A stretch of 64,000 nucleotides of DNA. Origin: Exophiala sp. HKRS030 (lineage: Eukaryota; Ascomycota; Eurotiomycetes; Chaetothyriales; Herpotrichiellaceae). Below, piece by piece: positions 1 to 10,095 of the stretch (position 1 is its first letter; each line of letters starts with the position of its first letter). The notes below the pieces were generated by a model. The model saw only the letters and a list, made by a program, of their open reading frames with translations, ran no database searches and was not told where the DNA came from. The stretch spans positions 930,001-994,000 of the forward strand of contig JAHWDD010000006.1 in assembly GCA_023897205.1 (NCBI GenBank). Direction: 5' to 3'. The translations under genes and the position numbers were made by a program.

Positions 1-533
1 GTGATTTCCAAAACCCATGCCAACTAATGGGTTGTTTTTGGTTTGAGATCTTTTTTTGTTCGGGGCTCGACGAGGCTTCGACGATAAACTCGCACGGGAC
101 ATTCTGGATATTTCGGGCAGATAAATGCACTAGACATAAATAGGTTGTGGGCAAATCTCTGGGGTTGTGTAGGTTTTTTGTTTGGTTACCTTAGCTAGAA
201 AAGAGGGTATGATGTTATGAAAACTCTACGTTTTATGAAATTTCGACGCCGTATGGGCTATGCAGGATAATATCACTCTGTACTACGTATCAGTCGTGGA
301 GAAAAAGACGCTCAATCGTGGAGGGCTCAGCCCATCACGACGTATAGGGCCCCAGGTGACATGATCCTTCTTTTTTTAACCTATGACCTTGAGGACCACT
401 GCACCTTGACCTGTTGTATGCCTATATATGTCGGTCCTGTCCAGAAGCTCAAGTTCGACTGCACATGTATCGATACCTGGGTAGGTACATATGTTTACGT
501 AGTACTAATTTCTATTTCTTTTTCCTCATAACA
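1..533. other. Intergenic, 3' of the nickel transporter gene
   Basis: No coding frame with recognisable content. It contains short T tracts (around 51-58 and 369-377) and must carry the 3' UTR and poly(A) signals of the minus-strand NiCoT gene that ends at 534. Nothing else is visible. Confidence 0.5.
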
Positions 534-2195
534 TCATGATGAACCACCAGCATCCGCACCACCACTTGGTCCAGATCTAGGTGTCTTGTTGTTGTTGTTG
601 TCTTCGTCATCGTCCGCATCGTGTTGTTCCACCTTGATGGTGATGTGCTGCTTCCGAGTCGGCTGTTTCCCTCGAACTTCGACCAGTTCCTCCGCCTGAC
701 CGTGTGTCGTGGCGTCGTCAGTCCGGAAATTTTGTTCGTCATCGTCGTCCGTGTACTCTTGGAATTGAAGCTCGGTCGACGTTGCATTCGTCGTGCCGTG
801 ATGCGTCGTGTCCGGTCCTATTTCCGTCTCTCTCAACCTCTCCCTTTCCTTGTCGACCCACCTCCTCCACGGTCGGTAACACAGCACACTTATGCCACCA
901 AACACGATGAAACTGGCACAGATGGAACCACCGATGATTTCGTAATTGTCGCTGGCGGTCTCGACCCCGTCCCAGAACTTGCCCTTTGGTGCGGCCACGT
1001 TCAAGACCAGGCTCAACAACTGAATCACACCGATGATGATGGCGCACATGACGGTCAAAGTGGTCAGGACGATGGAATAATACAAAAACGTCAATGGATC
1101 TTTGACTCGTACCGACACATCTCTGTCGGTGTTGTCGTCCCTGTTCTGGTCGTTTCGGTGTGCGTCCTGTTGCCGTTGTTGTCGCTCGACATCATCGGTT
1201 TCTCGAGAGTTGTCCATGACGACAACTTGACCATCGACTTCTCCGTCATCATGACCCAGGAGTTTCTTGTCATCATCACCTCCCATACCCATGGGAGCGA
1301 CGTACAAACTCATCATCAGAGCTCCGTCGATGGTGTCGACCAGACACATACCGGCGGTGAACAAGACCGGAAAGATCAAGATCAGCCACAGGCTAGTGCC
1401 CCGAGAGCCTTGGATGCTCGAGATACCCAACAAGGCGATCTCGGAGCTCGTGTCGAAACCCAAGCCGAACAAGACACCCAGGGGGTACATCTTCCAAGGT
1501 CGGTCGATGAGTTTGAAGGCCCTCTTGAGCGTGCGGAACAGGCACCCCCCGCCTTCGACCTTCCAGGCTTCTTCGGCGGTGGCCCCGTCGGTGCCCGGTC
1601 GCGGCAGGCGGATCACCTTCCGCACCTGGACGACGAGCTTGTACAGGATGTAGGCGTTCATCAGGCCCAACAGGATGAGAAAGGCCGCCGACACGGAGGT
1701 GCCGATGATGCCTCCCACGGTGCTGAAAGAGTCGAAGTGGGAGGAGACGCCCGCCGCGGTGGCCGCCACGACGATGGACGTCACCACGACGATGGTGCTG
1801 TGGCCCAGTGAGAAAAACGTCCCCACCGTGACGGGTCGTTGGCCCGTCGCTATCAGTCGCCGCGTCATCAGGTCGATGGCCGAGATGTGGTCGGCGTCGA
1901 GGGCGTGCCGGAGACCCAGGGTGTAGGCCAAGGCCGCCGTGGAGAGGAGGTGCGTGTGGTTGGTGAGGATGAGACCGCATATCGCCCACACGACCAGGTT
2001 GACCAGGACCAAAAGAGCTATGATGAGGATGGCGGGTAGCGGGAGTGACCTCAAGTATGGTGTGCGTGAATGAGCACGTGAGAGCCGTTTGTGGACGCGG
2101 TGTATCGACCTCTTTATCGGATTTTTCTTGTCGGACGGTGACGGGCGAAAAGAGGTATCATTTTCGAACGTACTACTGCTGTTGCGTTCGTCCAT
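534..2195 (-). CDS. NiCoT-family nickel/cobalt permease
   Basis: A single-exon 553-residue membrane protein, predicted to import Ni2+ (and perhaps Co2+) at the plasma membrane, chiefly to supply urease. The NiCoT signature H-x4-D-H is present exactly at residues 97-103 (RHALDADH at 96-103), in the second hydrophobic segment. A second family motif, LGFDTSSEIALLG, lies in the middle of the protein. There are about eight hydrophobic segments. The large loop after the TIDGALMMSLY segment is very rich in Asp, Arg and Gln, and the C-terminal tail is again acidic and Asn/Asp-rich; both are less conserved in the family. The ATG at 2193-2195 gives the usual soluble N-terminal tail before the first segment. 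Family assignment is secure. Ni against Co preference cannot be read from the sequence. It is transcribed divergently from the methyltransferase gene across a 1.3-kb gap. Confidence 0.93.
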   Translation of the reverse strand: MDERNSSSTFENDTSFRPSPSDKKNPIKRSIHRVHKRLSRAHSRTPYLRSLPLPAILIIALLVLVNLVVWAICGLILTNHTHLLSTAALAYTLGLRHALDADHISAIDLMTRRLIATGQRPVTVGTFFSLGHSTIVVVTSIVVAATAAGVSSHFDSFSTVGGIIGTSVSAAFLILLGLMNAYILYKLVVQVRKVIRLPRPGTDGATAEEAWKVEGGGCLFRTLKRAFKLIDRPWKMYPLGVLFGLGFDTSSEIALLGISSIQGSRGTSLWLILIFPVLFTAGMCLVDTIDGALMMSLYVAPMGMGGDDDKKLLGHDDGEVDGQVVVMDNSRETDDVERQQRQQDAHRNDQNRDDNTDRDVSVRVKDPLTFLYYSIVLTTLTVMCAIIIGVIQLLSLVLNVAAPKGKFWDGVETASDNYEIIGGSICASFIVFGGISVLCYRPWRRWVDKERERLRETEIGPDTTHHGTTNATSTELQFQEYTDDDDEQNFRTDDATTHGQAEELVEVRGKQPTRKQHITIKVEQHDADDDEDNNNNKTPRSGPSGGADAGGSS

Positions 2196-3500
2196 GGTTG
2201 ATGTCTTCTCCCGGGCCTTCCCCCTCTGGACGTCTGCTCGATGTATCGATAGACTATCAAAGTGCGAGAATGGTATCGTTATGGTATCGGTTTTCCCCCT
2301 TCAGAGCTTGTTTGTGGTTCAGGTCTTGAGTATATCTAAATACTGGTACTCGTACTCCGTACTTGGCGTGGTGAGGACCTTTACCCGGTCATTGGTACTC
2401 AAGTTCCCGATGGCTAAGAGCACAGGAAACGACCTCGTGCGGAGATTCCTCGTTTCTGTGTACAAATCCAGACTTGGTGGTGGGAGGGGGGAAGTCGAAG
2501 TGTGTGTGAGGGAGAGAGAGAGAAAGGGAGGGTTTGGGGATCGGAGGACGACAGCGACTTAGCTGGTTCCTAAGAGCTCATCATCATCAACCATCAAGAT
2601 AGCGGGGTTGTAACTGAAGAATTGTAATTGTAGATAGCGATAAGAAGCCCGTACAAATCAGCTTGGGAACAAGTCCGTTTTCTTTGTTCCCACTCGATGG
2701 AATTACATAACTGTCTTTAGTGTTTGTTCCCTAACTAGGCATGTAAAGTTGTCCCCAAAGTGACTGACCTACGGAATAACTATTTTCCCCTTGAACACTT
2801 TTCTACATAACAGATAGATTACCACTAATGAACTGTTAACTATTTAACACTACCAGTAAAGGTATCCTACTGGTTCTCACACGCAGTAGCATGTGTACAG
2901 AGTACACGTTCTTTAGCAAGTCACGAATTACTAGTTCTTACAAATACAATACAAGTGTCTCCACCAGCATACACCATAATTGCCTCGTATCGTCTCGTTA
3001 GCCTCGTTCTCGGGGACCACAAATATTCAACGTTCAACTCTGTGGAATCGGGACGACAGTTTGTTGCAATTGCTTGCCGAGGATAATATCAGAAAACGAT
3101 TTTGCCCTTGATTCTTTCACGCATCACACTCTATCTTGTTGTTGTGGTCGTCGTCGTCCTTTCTTCAACTTTTTGTCCTATACCATATCACATCACGACA
3201 CATTCAGCTCAGACGACTAGCTTAGCTACATCGCCATCCGCACGCCTTCTTTTTCTCCCTTGGGTATTTCCCGAAAATCCCAACAGCCCAGAAACTCCTT
3301 TAGCCGACCTAGCCGTGTGTGTGTGCGTGGGTTGTGCGTGGGAGGGCTAAAAGGGGCTTGGGGTGTGGTCTCGTTGTTTTTAAATTGTCCAACACCCTGC
3401 TACATTCTGGTCGATATCTATCACCTTTGAATTTCCACGGGTCTCGTTTGGAAACACACCCTCCCCCTCCAAAAACCGGGTTCCATCACCCATACTGGCC
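2196..3500. promoter_or_regulatory. Divergent promoter region, NiCoT / methyltransferase
   Basis: A 1305-bp gap between two divergent genes. It contains a purine-rich (GA) stretch at about 2483-2540, which reads as a CT-rich tract upstream of the minus-strand gene, a common feature of fungal promoters. One copy of the TACTCCGTA motif lies at 2353-2361. No reading frame here looks coding. Confidence 0.45.
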
Positions 3501-4620
3501 ATGTCTCAACGACCGCCGTTGACGACTCGTCTGTTCAGTCTCATCGAACCTGGGTTCTTGCTCTTTGGTAGTGCAAAATGTATGTCTTCCTGTTTTCCCT
3601 CTCCCAACCTGTCTGTGTGTTTACGAGTCTGTCACAAACCGCCCGACATCTACGCGATACCAGAGTTCCCAATGTTCTCTCAGACATGAATCTGTTTTGT
3701 TTGCTTTTCAGCTGACACGTTTTCTCCTTTTTCACGTGTGTTGCAGCTTTCATCAAACAAGCCTTTCGGGTATTCATTCTTCGAGGAACATTTCCTACAC
3801 CTTCAGCCTTTGTCAGGGTCAGAGATGAAGCTTTTAGCATGTGGTGGACAAAAATCACCGGTAGGTGCTTCTCCCTTTTCTCTCTTTGAATCACCAGTCC
3901 AAACAAACACGTGGTGCCGACAACATTTGCTCATGTTTCCATTTTCCATCTCATGTCACAGCCCCGATAGACCCCCCTCCGCCGCCGGTGGGGTCCTCCA
4001 CTCTCGTCGCTCCCATCCTGTCTCGAGCTCACGGCGTGGTCTTGGACATTGGACCCGGTTCCGGTTCCCACGTTTCGGCATTCTCCGACAACCCCAACAT
4101 CACCACCATCTACGGTGCCGAACCTGCCGTGGGTCTGCACCCTGCCCTACAGGAACGTATCGACGCCGCCGGCCTGACGGACACATATCACGTCTTGGCT
4201 TGCATGGCCGACAAGAAGGACTTGATCGCCGCGTTGGCCGAAAAGGAGGTCGCCGCCGCGGACGACGACATTGCCGGTGGCGTCTTCGACACCATCGTCG
4301 CTGTGCGAGTCTTGTGTTCGGTCCCGGATTTGGACGGGGCCGCCCGAGAACTGTACTCGCTCCTCCGACCCGGTGGGGAACTGATGGTGGTCGAACACGT
4401 CAGGAACCCTTGGACCGTCAACGGGAGCATCTTGGGCAGATTGGCGCAAATCCTCTACACCTTCCTAGGATGGAGATTCTTCCTGGCCGGTTGTAACATG
4501 AACCGGGACACCGCCTCGTCCCTCCGAAAGGCCGGCAAGTGGGAAGCCGTGGATCTCAAGATGAATTTCGAGTGGGCGGCCCTGCCTTACATCTCTGGTA
4601 CTCTGACCAAGGCGAGATAA
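3501..4620 (+). CDS. METTL7-like SAM-dependent methyltransferase
   Basis: Three exons: 3501-3567, 3747-3860, 3962-4620, giving 279 residues. Both introns (179 and 101 bp) have GT donors and CAG acceptors, and the frame runs through both. SAM-binding motif I, VVLDIGPGSG, is at about residues 86-95. The post-motif region has PGGELMVVEHVRNP and a C-terminal block (GWRFFLAGCNMNRDT) typical of METTL7/UbiE-like membrane-associated methyltransferases. The first 20 residues (start MSQRPPLTTRLFSLIEPGF) and the exon-2 segment FIKQAFRVF are conserved-looking and support the splicing. The substrate is unknown; the human METTL7 proteins methylate thiols, but this cannot be transferred safely. The last exon is markedly GC-rich. 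Confidence 0.85.
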
Positions 4621-4967
4621 TTTCTGTTTTTTTGTTCTTTTTGCGCGGGACATTCCAGTATGAACGAGGGAATGAGTAGGCTTGGTCACCTTCCTCACAA
4701 ATTACGGATTCATTTCCGGAGACCTACCCGTGTGATACCGACTTATACAAACCCAAGGCATGGGCGATCTGATTGCTTCTACTAGATAGCACAAAGATAC
4801 TGGAGTCTGGAGTGGAAGCTGAATCTGATTTTGCAAATTTCTATGCGCATCATTGACTTCCTCTATTCATGTCTCACACACACAACACATTTTGTGATTG
4901 GATGGAGATGCAAGCCTTTCTATGTGTAACTGTGTCCATGACCACAGTCCCTCTCACGAAGCCCAAT
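4621..4967. other. Convergent 3' region
   Basis: 347 bp between the stop codons of two convergent genes (methyltransferase on plus, Doa10 on minus). Only UTR and terminator sequence is expected. No motif recognised. Confidence 0.5.
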
Positions 4968-7900
4968 TCATAAATCCTTGGCTTTTCCCTTGCCCTTGAC
5001 GACCCGACTCGGCTGCGGCTCGTGAAAATTGTGTAATCGCTCGCCGATAAGATATACCTCATCACGAATCCTCGCTCTCCAACTTGCTACCTGTGCCTTC
5101 AAACCTAGCATCCCAAGCCATGCAAGTACCATGCCCAAGGCACAGGGATATGCAAATCGGTACATTAGTCTCTGGACTTCATGGTCCTGGAGACGTCCGA
5201 TCATAATAACAGTCTTCGCAGCGCCTAGAGGGCCCGCGAGTAATACAATACAGACCGCACTGACAGGCAATACGAATGCACGGGTCGCAAGCCCGACATC
5301 CGGTCGAAGAATACCATTCCGCACAATGGCAAACATGGCAGTACAGATGCGCGAAGTGGAACCCAGGTAGCGCACGAGCATGTGCCATAGCAGTCGAGAG
5401 TAGAGTAGTCCCATTACCCATGATTGTAATATGAAAACGGTCGCCATTTGTTTGTCCATGTTTGGTCTTCCGTCAGAAGACTGTCCGTCGTGGGCCCATT
5501 CCACATACGTTACCAAAGGGACGTGGACATACAACTCCCAGACCAGAGAGAGAACAAAGGGCAGGGCCAAGAAGGAAAAGGTAAACAGATAAACTATGCC
5601 GAGAGCATAATCCACCAGCTCAAAGATTTGTGACACTGACGATTGGGGAATCTTGCTTTTAATGTAAGTCCATGCAGGACCTGCATAAGCAACTGCAGAA
5701 CCCAATACTGTGTAAACCTGCAAGCCAATCGTGAAGGCATATAAATCATTCGGAGGCAGAGAAGACTGAGACACTCGATAGAGCACTTGCCGTCCGATTA
5801 GGAGTGGCCCGATGGTGAAGGCCACGCCCGTGGTAGCGGCAAACAGCCAAAGCAGAAAGATAAATGTTGAGATCCGAGCACCAAAGTTAGGAGGTAAATA
5901 CACTTTGGTAAATCGCGGATCCTTCTTTCCGTGATCTCCGAAGTCTTGATCAGGTTGACCATCGATCCGTTCGTTCTGCTCGTTGACCGGAAGGAAGACA
6001 CTGCGTCCCTTAGGCATGCGCACAGAGTCTGATGCCGGAGCACGAACGTAGGTTCCGTCCTGAGTATGCTCGGGCCCTGAGCTGTTCCCCCGAAGAAGGC
6101 CTGATAACCGGCCCGGACTGCTGTAGGTTTCCTCAACGGCTTCCTCCCCGAAAAGAAAATTTGTCAACCTCAAATGCTGAGCACAGCCACGGAACCACCA
6201 CTCGTACATTGCGGAAATCTTTTTGGAAGGCTCCATTTTTCGTACCACATACCTCAGCATGAAGTGATAGAATACAATATCTCCCGGGAACGCCAGTCTT
6301 GGTTCAGGGGTAGCCCACCGAATCGGCAAAATGCCAGGAACGCAGTTCAATGACCACACCACGCCTCCGAGGCACACAATGACCAAAGCGCCGTAGACTA
6401 ACGCCGAAAATGCAATTTTTCCTAGTTGAGCAGGTACAGGGCGTTCGATTACGTCGCGTACTGGATGGAATGTAGGATCGTCGGGATCTCGGATGAAATA
6501 AAGGACGCCGTTGCGCATGATCTTTCGGCAGATTGATACAAATAACGCAAAATGAAACATGTAACAGGTTCCAATGAACCAGTGGACGAAGAGACCGGTG
6601 AAAGGTGCTTCGGCGATGAACGTAATCCGTCCAGCGATGGTGGCATCTGCGAACAAGGGTAAGAGCGCCGCATCCAGCAGAAGACCACAATAAAGTGGGA
6701 ACAACAACATCTCGAGGCCAATGATGATTACCACTTTCATGACGCCTCCGGCTTGCCTGAGGCTGTCCGCAAGGAATCCTTCTACTTTCTCGTTGTCCTT
6801 GAGACCCAAGAACATGTGTGCAAGCTCCAGTAAAGCAATGCCGACGGCTGCGAAGAAAGCATACCCAATAACAATTGTGATGATCCTGTCTTCTGTGCTC
6901 CACACGACTAGAGATTGGTCAAGCTGCAATGGAGCTTTGGGTGATATATCCAACAGCTCTTGGGGTAGATAGCGAACGGTCCTCCAAGCGCCTGCGATGG
7001 CCTGTGGAGTTTTCCCCAGAAGCTGTGGGACAGAACCAATTGCCTGAAAAAGAGTACCAAGCATTTCTTTGGAAGAAAAAGATTGTTCCGACATGTTGTG
7101 CTGAACCCAGAGCATGGAAGTTACTAGTTGCTCTGCCCCATAGCGAATTGAAGCTTTGTAGGAAAGAAGACCATGGTGAGCCATGATAGAGAATGTTGGG
7201 AGGTCAGGCTTGAGATTGAGGAATGCACCCGATAATGTTTTCTCCAATCGCGCACCACTCTTTTGACTTATGTCGAGAGTGAAGCCGTCTATCACATCTG
7301 AGTCCAAGATGTTGTTGAAAGCTGGCAAGAGTAGTGAGATGAGGGCTTTCAAGGCCTTTAGGGGCTGATTAAGGACATAGCCACCAAGACCGGCCACGAA
7401 GAAGAAGCAATCCACCGTCATATCCGCGGTCGCAGATATACCCAATAAGGGTGCTTTGACCAACATAATTGGGTTATGCATGAACAGCAACGCAATTTTG
7501 CCCCAGATGTATGGACACCAGACACTGGCCGACAAAGTGATTGTGATGAGAAAAAGACTGAAGATGACATTCTGGATCATGCCAAATATGGGACCTTCCA
7601 TACCAAGCAGCTCGAGCACTCCATCTAAATCTTCAATGTCTTCTGCTGCGTTGGGATCATTGAGGTCGACACCAAGAACAATGTTTGGCTCGCGTGCTGG
7701 TAGAGCAGCAGGATCGAGAGCTGGTGCTGGCTGAGGAGCGAGATTTCCGTGATTGAGATGATTATTATTGGGTACAAAGGGGTCTTCGGCTAGATCATCT
7801 TGCATGATCACCTCATCATCTTCGTCATTATTGGCGGTCTCGAATCGAACTCGCAGATTAATTTGCATGTCTTCAAAGTTCTCCGTAGGCCACAGCCAGC

Positions 7901-9530
7901 GTGCAACTCTCGACCAGATGGATAGATCATTGTTCTCTGGTCGATCGACATGGCTATTTCTTCTGCCCATTGCAACTTCTAGTATTGGCTCATCAGCATC
8001 GCTTGATGCGGGCGTCGGCGGGGGGGCTGCCGCATAGTGGATGAAACCATCGAAATCCATATGTTCTTCATCGAGGTCTAACATATCCCCAGCTGTCGTG
8101 TAGGCCGCTCGGGGAGGAGAAGCGTTGACATACTGATCCTCGGCGCCAGTCAAATCACTAGCGTCGAAGAAGTCGTGTTCGTCGGAGGGATACGAGTTTT
8201 CGAAATAGACTGGGTTCGTCTCCTCTTGGCCTGTATTATTGCCCGAATTTACCTCGAAGTTTCGTTGAATGAGGATAGAGTTGCTCATGCTGTGTCTCCT
8301 GACAGGTCCCGAGTCCGTGTCGTCAACTATGGCGGAACTTTCCCCTATCGAAAGGTCATGGTCCTGATATGCTGACCTGTCATGAACAAGACTTTGTGAT
8401 CGATTTGGTACGTTTGGTCTTTCGAGGACATCCCCTGTGTCTGTTAAAATGTTCTCTTCTGTCAGGACGTGTCGTAGTCGCGGAATGACAATGGGTCTTT
8501 GGCCTTGTTCGGGGACCAGGACTTCGGCGTTCTGCTCAGGGTGAACCTGAGCATGCGGCTCTTGCTGTTGATTTTGGTGCTGCGGTTCAGGGACAACATC
8601 GACGGGGTCAGGATCCGGCATATTTAGATTCGGTTGCTGGTTGATGACCCATTCTCGTATGAGAAAAACAAGAATAAATGCAGTGACGAGCGACACACAT
8701 ATCAATTGACCCTCAACAACATCAATACATATGTCATTGATTGCAGGGATGTCTGTGAGGCCACTTAAAAACTCAACGTCGGAGAGTAGAGATGGTGGTC
8801 GTCGCATTGCACTGACAGGCAGTGTGGTATCAGCTCCAGCAGGAAAAGCACCACGTTTCCTCCAGCCCGGAAGAATGAGGGAGAAAAAGAAGTGTGCTAT
8901 CCTTCCTATCAGGCCATTGTTCAAGAGGATGCGGACGATATCTGCCAATGATAATTGCATGGGAGGAAGTGGCAGCTTTATCTGTTCAAGGTATTCATAT
9001 AGCCCGGAGTTGACAGAAACATCATACGACGTGCCATTGGCCCCAGCGGTTGCGGCATCGTTGAGCATAGCCTGCGTGTAGTCCTCATCAAGCCAATTCC
9101 CATCGGCGAACCAGATCATACCGCGCCATATCTGTCTTATGCACCACGGCAAACAACAGATCCAAGTCAGACCAACGATGAGATAGCGTGTATATCGCAA
9201 AGCTGTTCTGGCTCCGTGTCTTGCGAGTTGCCGGGCGAAGAGAGGAAATGGTAGCGCCGCTGGCATGGAACGGTCGTAGAGTTTGGTGAAGCGAAAGGAA
9301 GTCTTGCATAATTCGCAGTATTTCTTCTGGGAATGGGCAAGCCATTCCTTGAGACATTCCTGATGGACAAATCTAATACTGCCGCTGCATTTGCAAGGGT
9401 AGAATAGCGGCTGGCTTGGAGTGGCTTCACCACGACATATCCGACAGCAATCCTGGCCTTCCTCATAAGGCACAGTCTGAGGATGAACAGGAATGGGGAT
9501 CGGGTCTGCTTCTTGGAGATTCGGCGGCAT
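4968..9530 (-). CDS. DOA10: ERAD E3 ubiquitin ligase Doa10/SSM4 (MARCH6-like)
   Basis: An uninterrupted 1520-residue frame. The N-terminus has a complete RING-CH (C4HC3) finger: Cys29, Cys32, Cys46, Cys48, His56, Cys59, Cys72 and Cys75. This is followed by two hydrophobic segments, a long acidic low-complexity loop (about residues 290-600, Gln/Asp/Glu-rich) and then at least ten further hydrophobic segments. The central conserved TEB4/Doa10 (TD) region is visible around the LLFPLYCGLLLDAALLPLF block. Doa10 sits in the ER and inner nuclear membrane and ubiquitinates misfolded and short-lived proteins with Ubc6 and Ubc7. The size is in the normal range (about 1300-1600 in fungi). It ends in a basic tail (VVKGKGKAKDL). 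Divergently transcribed from ADE2. Confidence 0.95.
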   Translation of the reverse strand: MPPNLQEADPIPIPVHPQTVPYEEGQDCCRICRGEATPSQPLFYPCKCSGSIRFVHQECLKEWLAHSQKKYCELCKTSFRFTKLYDRSMPAALPFPLFARQLARHGARTALRYTRYLIVGLTWICCLPWCIRQIWRGMIWFADGNWLDEDYTQAMLNDAATAGANGTSYDVSVNSGLYEYLEQIKLPLPPMQLSLADIVRILLNNGLIGRIAHFFFSLILPGWRKRGAFPAGADTTLPVSAMRRPPSLLSDVEFLSGLTDIPAINDICIDVVEGQLICVSLVTAFILVFLIREWVINQQPNLNMPDPDPVDVVPEPQHQNQQQEPHAQVHPEQNAEVLVPEQGQRPIVIPRLRHVLTEENILTDTGDVLERPNVPNRSQSLVHDRSAYQDHDLSIGESSAIVDDTDSGPVRRHSMSNSILIQRNFEVNSGNNTGQEETNPVYFENSYPSDEHDFFDASDLTGAEDQYVNASPPRAAYTTAGDMLDLDEEHMDFDGFIHYAAAPPPTPASSDADEPILEVAMGRRNSHVDRPENNDLSIWSRVARWLWPTENFEDMQINLRVRFETANNDEDDEVIMQDDLAEDPFVPNNNHLNHGNLAPQPAPALDPAALPAREPNIVLGVDLNDPNAAEDIEDLDGVLELLGMEGPIFGMIQNVIFSLFLITITLSASVWCPYIWGKIALLFMHNPIMLVKAPLLGISATADMTVDCFFFVAGLGGYVLNQPLKALKALISLLLPAFNNILDSDVIDGFTLDISQKSGARLEKTLSGAFLNLKPDLPTFSIMAHHGLLSYKASIRYGAEQLVTSMLWVQHNMSEQSFSSKEMLGTLFQAIGSVPQLLGKTPQAIAGAWRTVRYLPQELLDISPKAPLQLDQSLVVWSTEDRIITIVIGYAFFAAVGIALLELAHMFLGLKDNEKVEGFLADSLRQAGGVMKVVIIIGLEMLLFPLYCGLLLDAALLPLFADATIAGRITFIAEAPFTGLFVHWFIGTCYMFHFALFVSICRKIMRNGVLYFIRDPDDPTFHPVRDVIERPVPAQLGKIAFSALVYGALVIVCLGGVVWSLNCVPGILPIRWATPEPRLAFPGDIVFYHFMLRYVVRKMEPSKKISAMYEWWFRGCAQHLRLTNFLFGEEAVEETYSSPGRLSGLLRGNSSGPEHTQDGTYVRAPASDSVRMPKGRSVFLPVNEQNERIDGQPDQDFGDHGKKDPRFTKVYLPPNFGARISTFIFLLWLFAATTGVAFTIGPLLIGRQVLYRVSQSSLPPNDLYAFTIGLQVYTVLGSAVAYAGPAWTYIKSKIPQSSVSQIFELVDYALGIVYLFTFSFLALPFVLSLVWELYVHVPLVTYVEWAHDGQSSDGRPNMDKQMATVFILQSWVMGLLYSRLLWHMLVRYLGSTSRICTAMFAIVRNGILRPDVGLATRAFVLPVSAVCIVLLAGPLGAAKTVIMIGRLQDHEVQRLMYRFAYPCALGMVLAWLGMLGLKAQVASWRARIRDEVYLIGERLHNFHEPQPSRVVKGKGKAKDL

Positions 9531-10095
9531 CTTGCCTGGATGTGATCATGGCGAGAGGAGGTCAATAGGGGGGAGAAGAGACGAGAGAGGCGGATCAGTG
9601 AGAGGAAAGGGTGTATCAAAGTGATGAGAACAAGAGAACCAGAATCAGAGAATTAAATCATGATGTTTGATTGTTTGATGGGAATGGCAGCCGCAGTCGC
9701 AGTTATTACTGTCTCATTTCCCCAGACCAGGAAAGTGGCGCGCATTTTGGGGAATCGATAAAATACACAGCCATTAAGCCTCCATTCCCTCCTCCTCCTC
9801 CTCCTCCTTGTACGGGCGTTACACCCTGACCTAGGTCTTCACTGGCTCACAGAAGGTGATTTGGCAATTACTATTGCACGTTTCGTTCAATAATTCTCCT
9901 CCGAGTCTCAAAAGTCCTTTTCATCATGTCAGGATCCTGATCATGTGACTGCTGCTGCCTCTTATTGCACTAGTCCTATTCGGGAACTGCCTACTCGCAC
10001 AAGCGTTGCGGCCTCAACACCTAGTTTAGCCCACCTTCGTACTGCATTCTATCATTTCAAGCACATTGTCGTGAGATATCACCTCATCCACAGAT
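9531..10095. promoter_or_regulatory. Divergent promoter region, DOA10 / ADE2
   Basis: 565 bp separating the two start codons. It contains a (CTC)n tract at about 9789-9806 and the 12-mer TGATCATGTGAC at 9938-9949, which occurs again just after ADE2 at 11991-12002. No proven factor site. Confidence 0.45.

Noticed and set aside
621..1811. 396-codon plus-strand open frame opposite the nickel transporter
   Set aside because: It is the antisense of the NiCoT coding sequence; its product is low-complexity Asp/Gln/Val and has no motif, while the minus strand has the exact NiCoT signature.
3738..4496. 252-codon plus-strand frame inside the methyltransferase gene
   Set aside because: Wrong frame; the product is Arg/Pro/His-rich, while the spliced frame shows SAM motifs.
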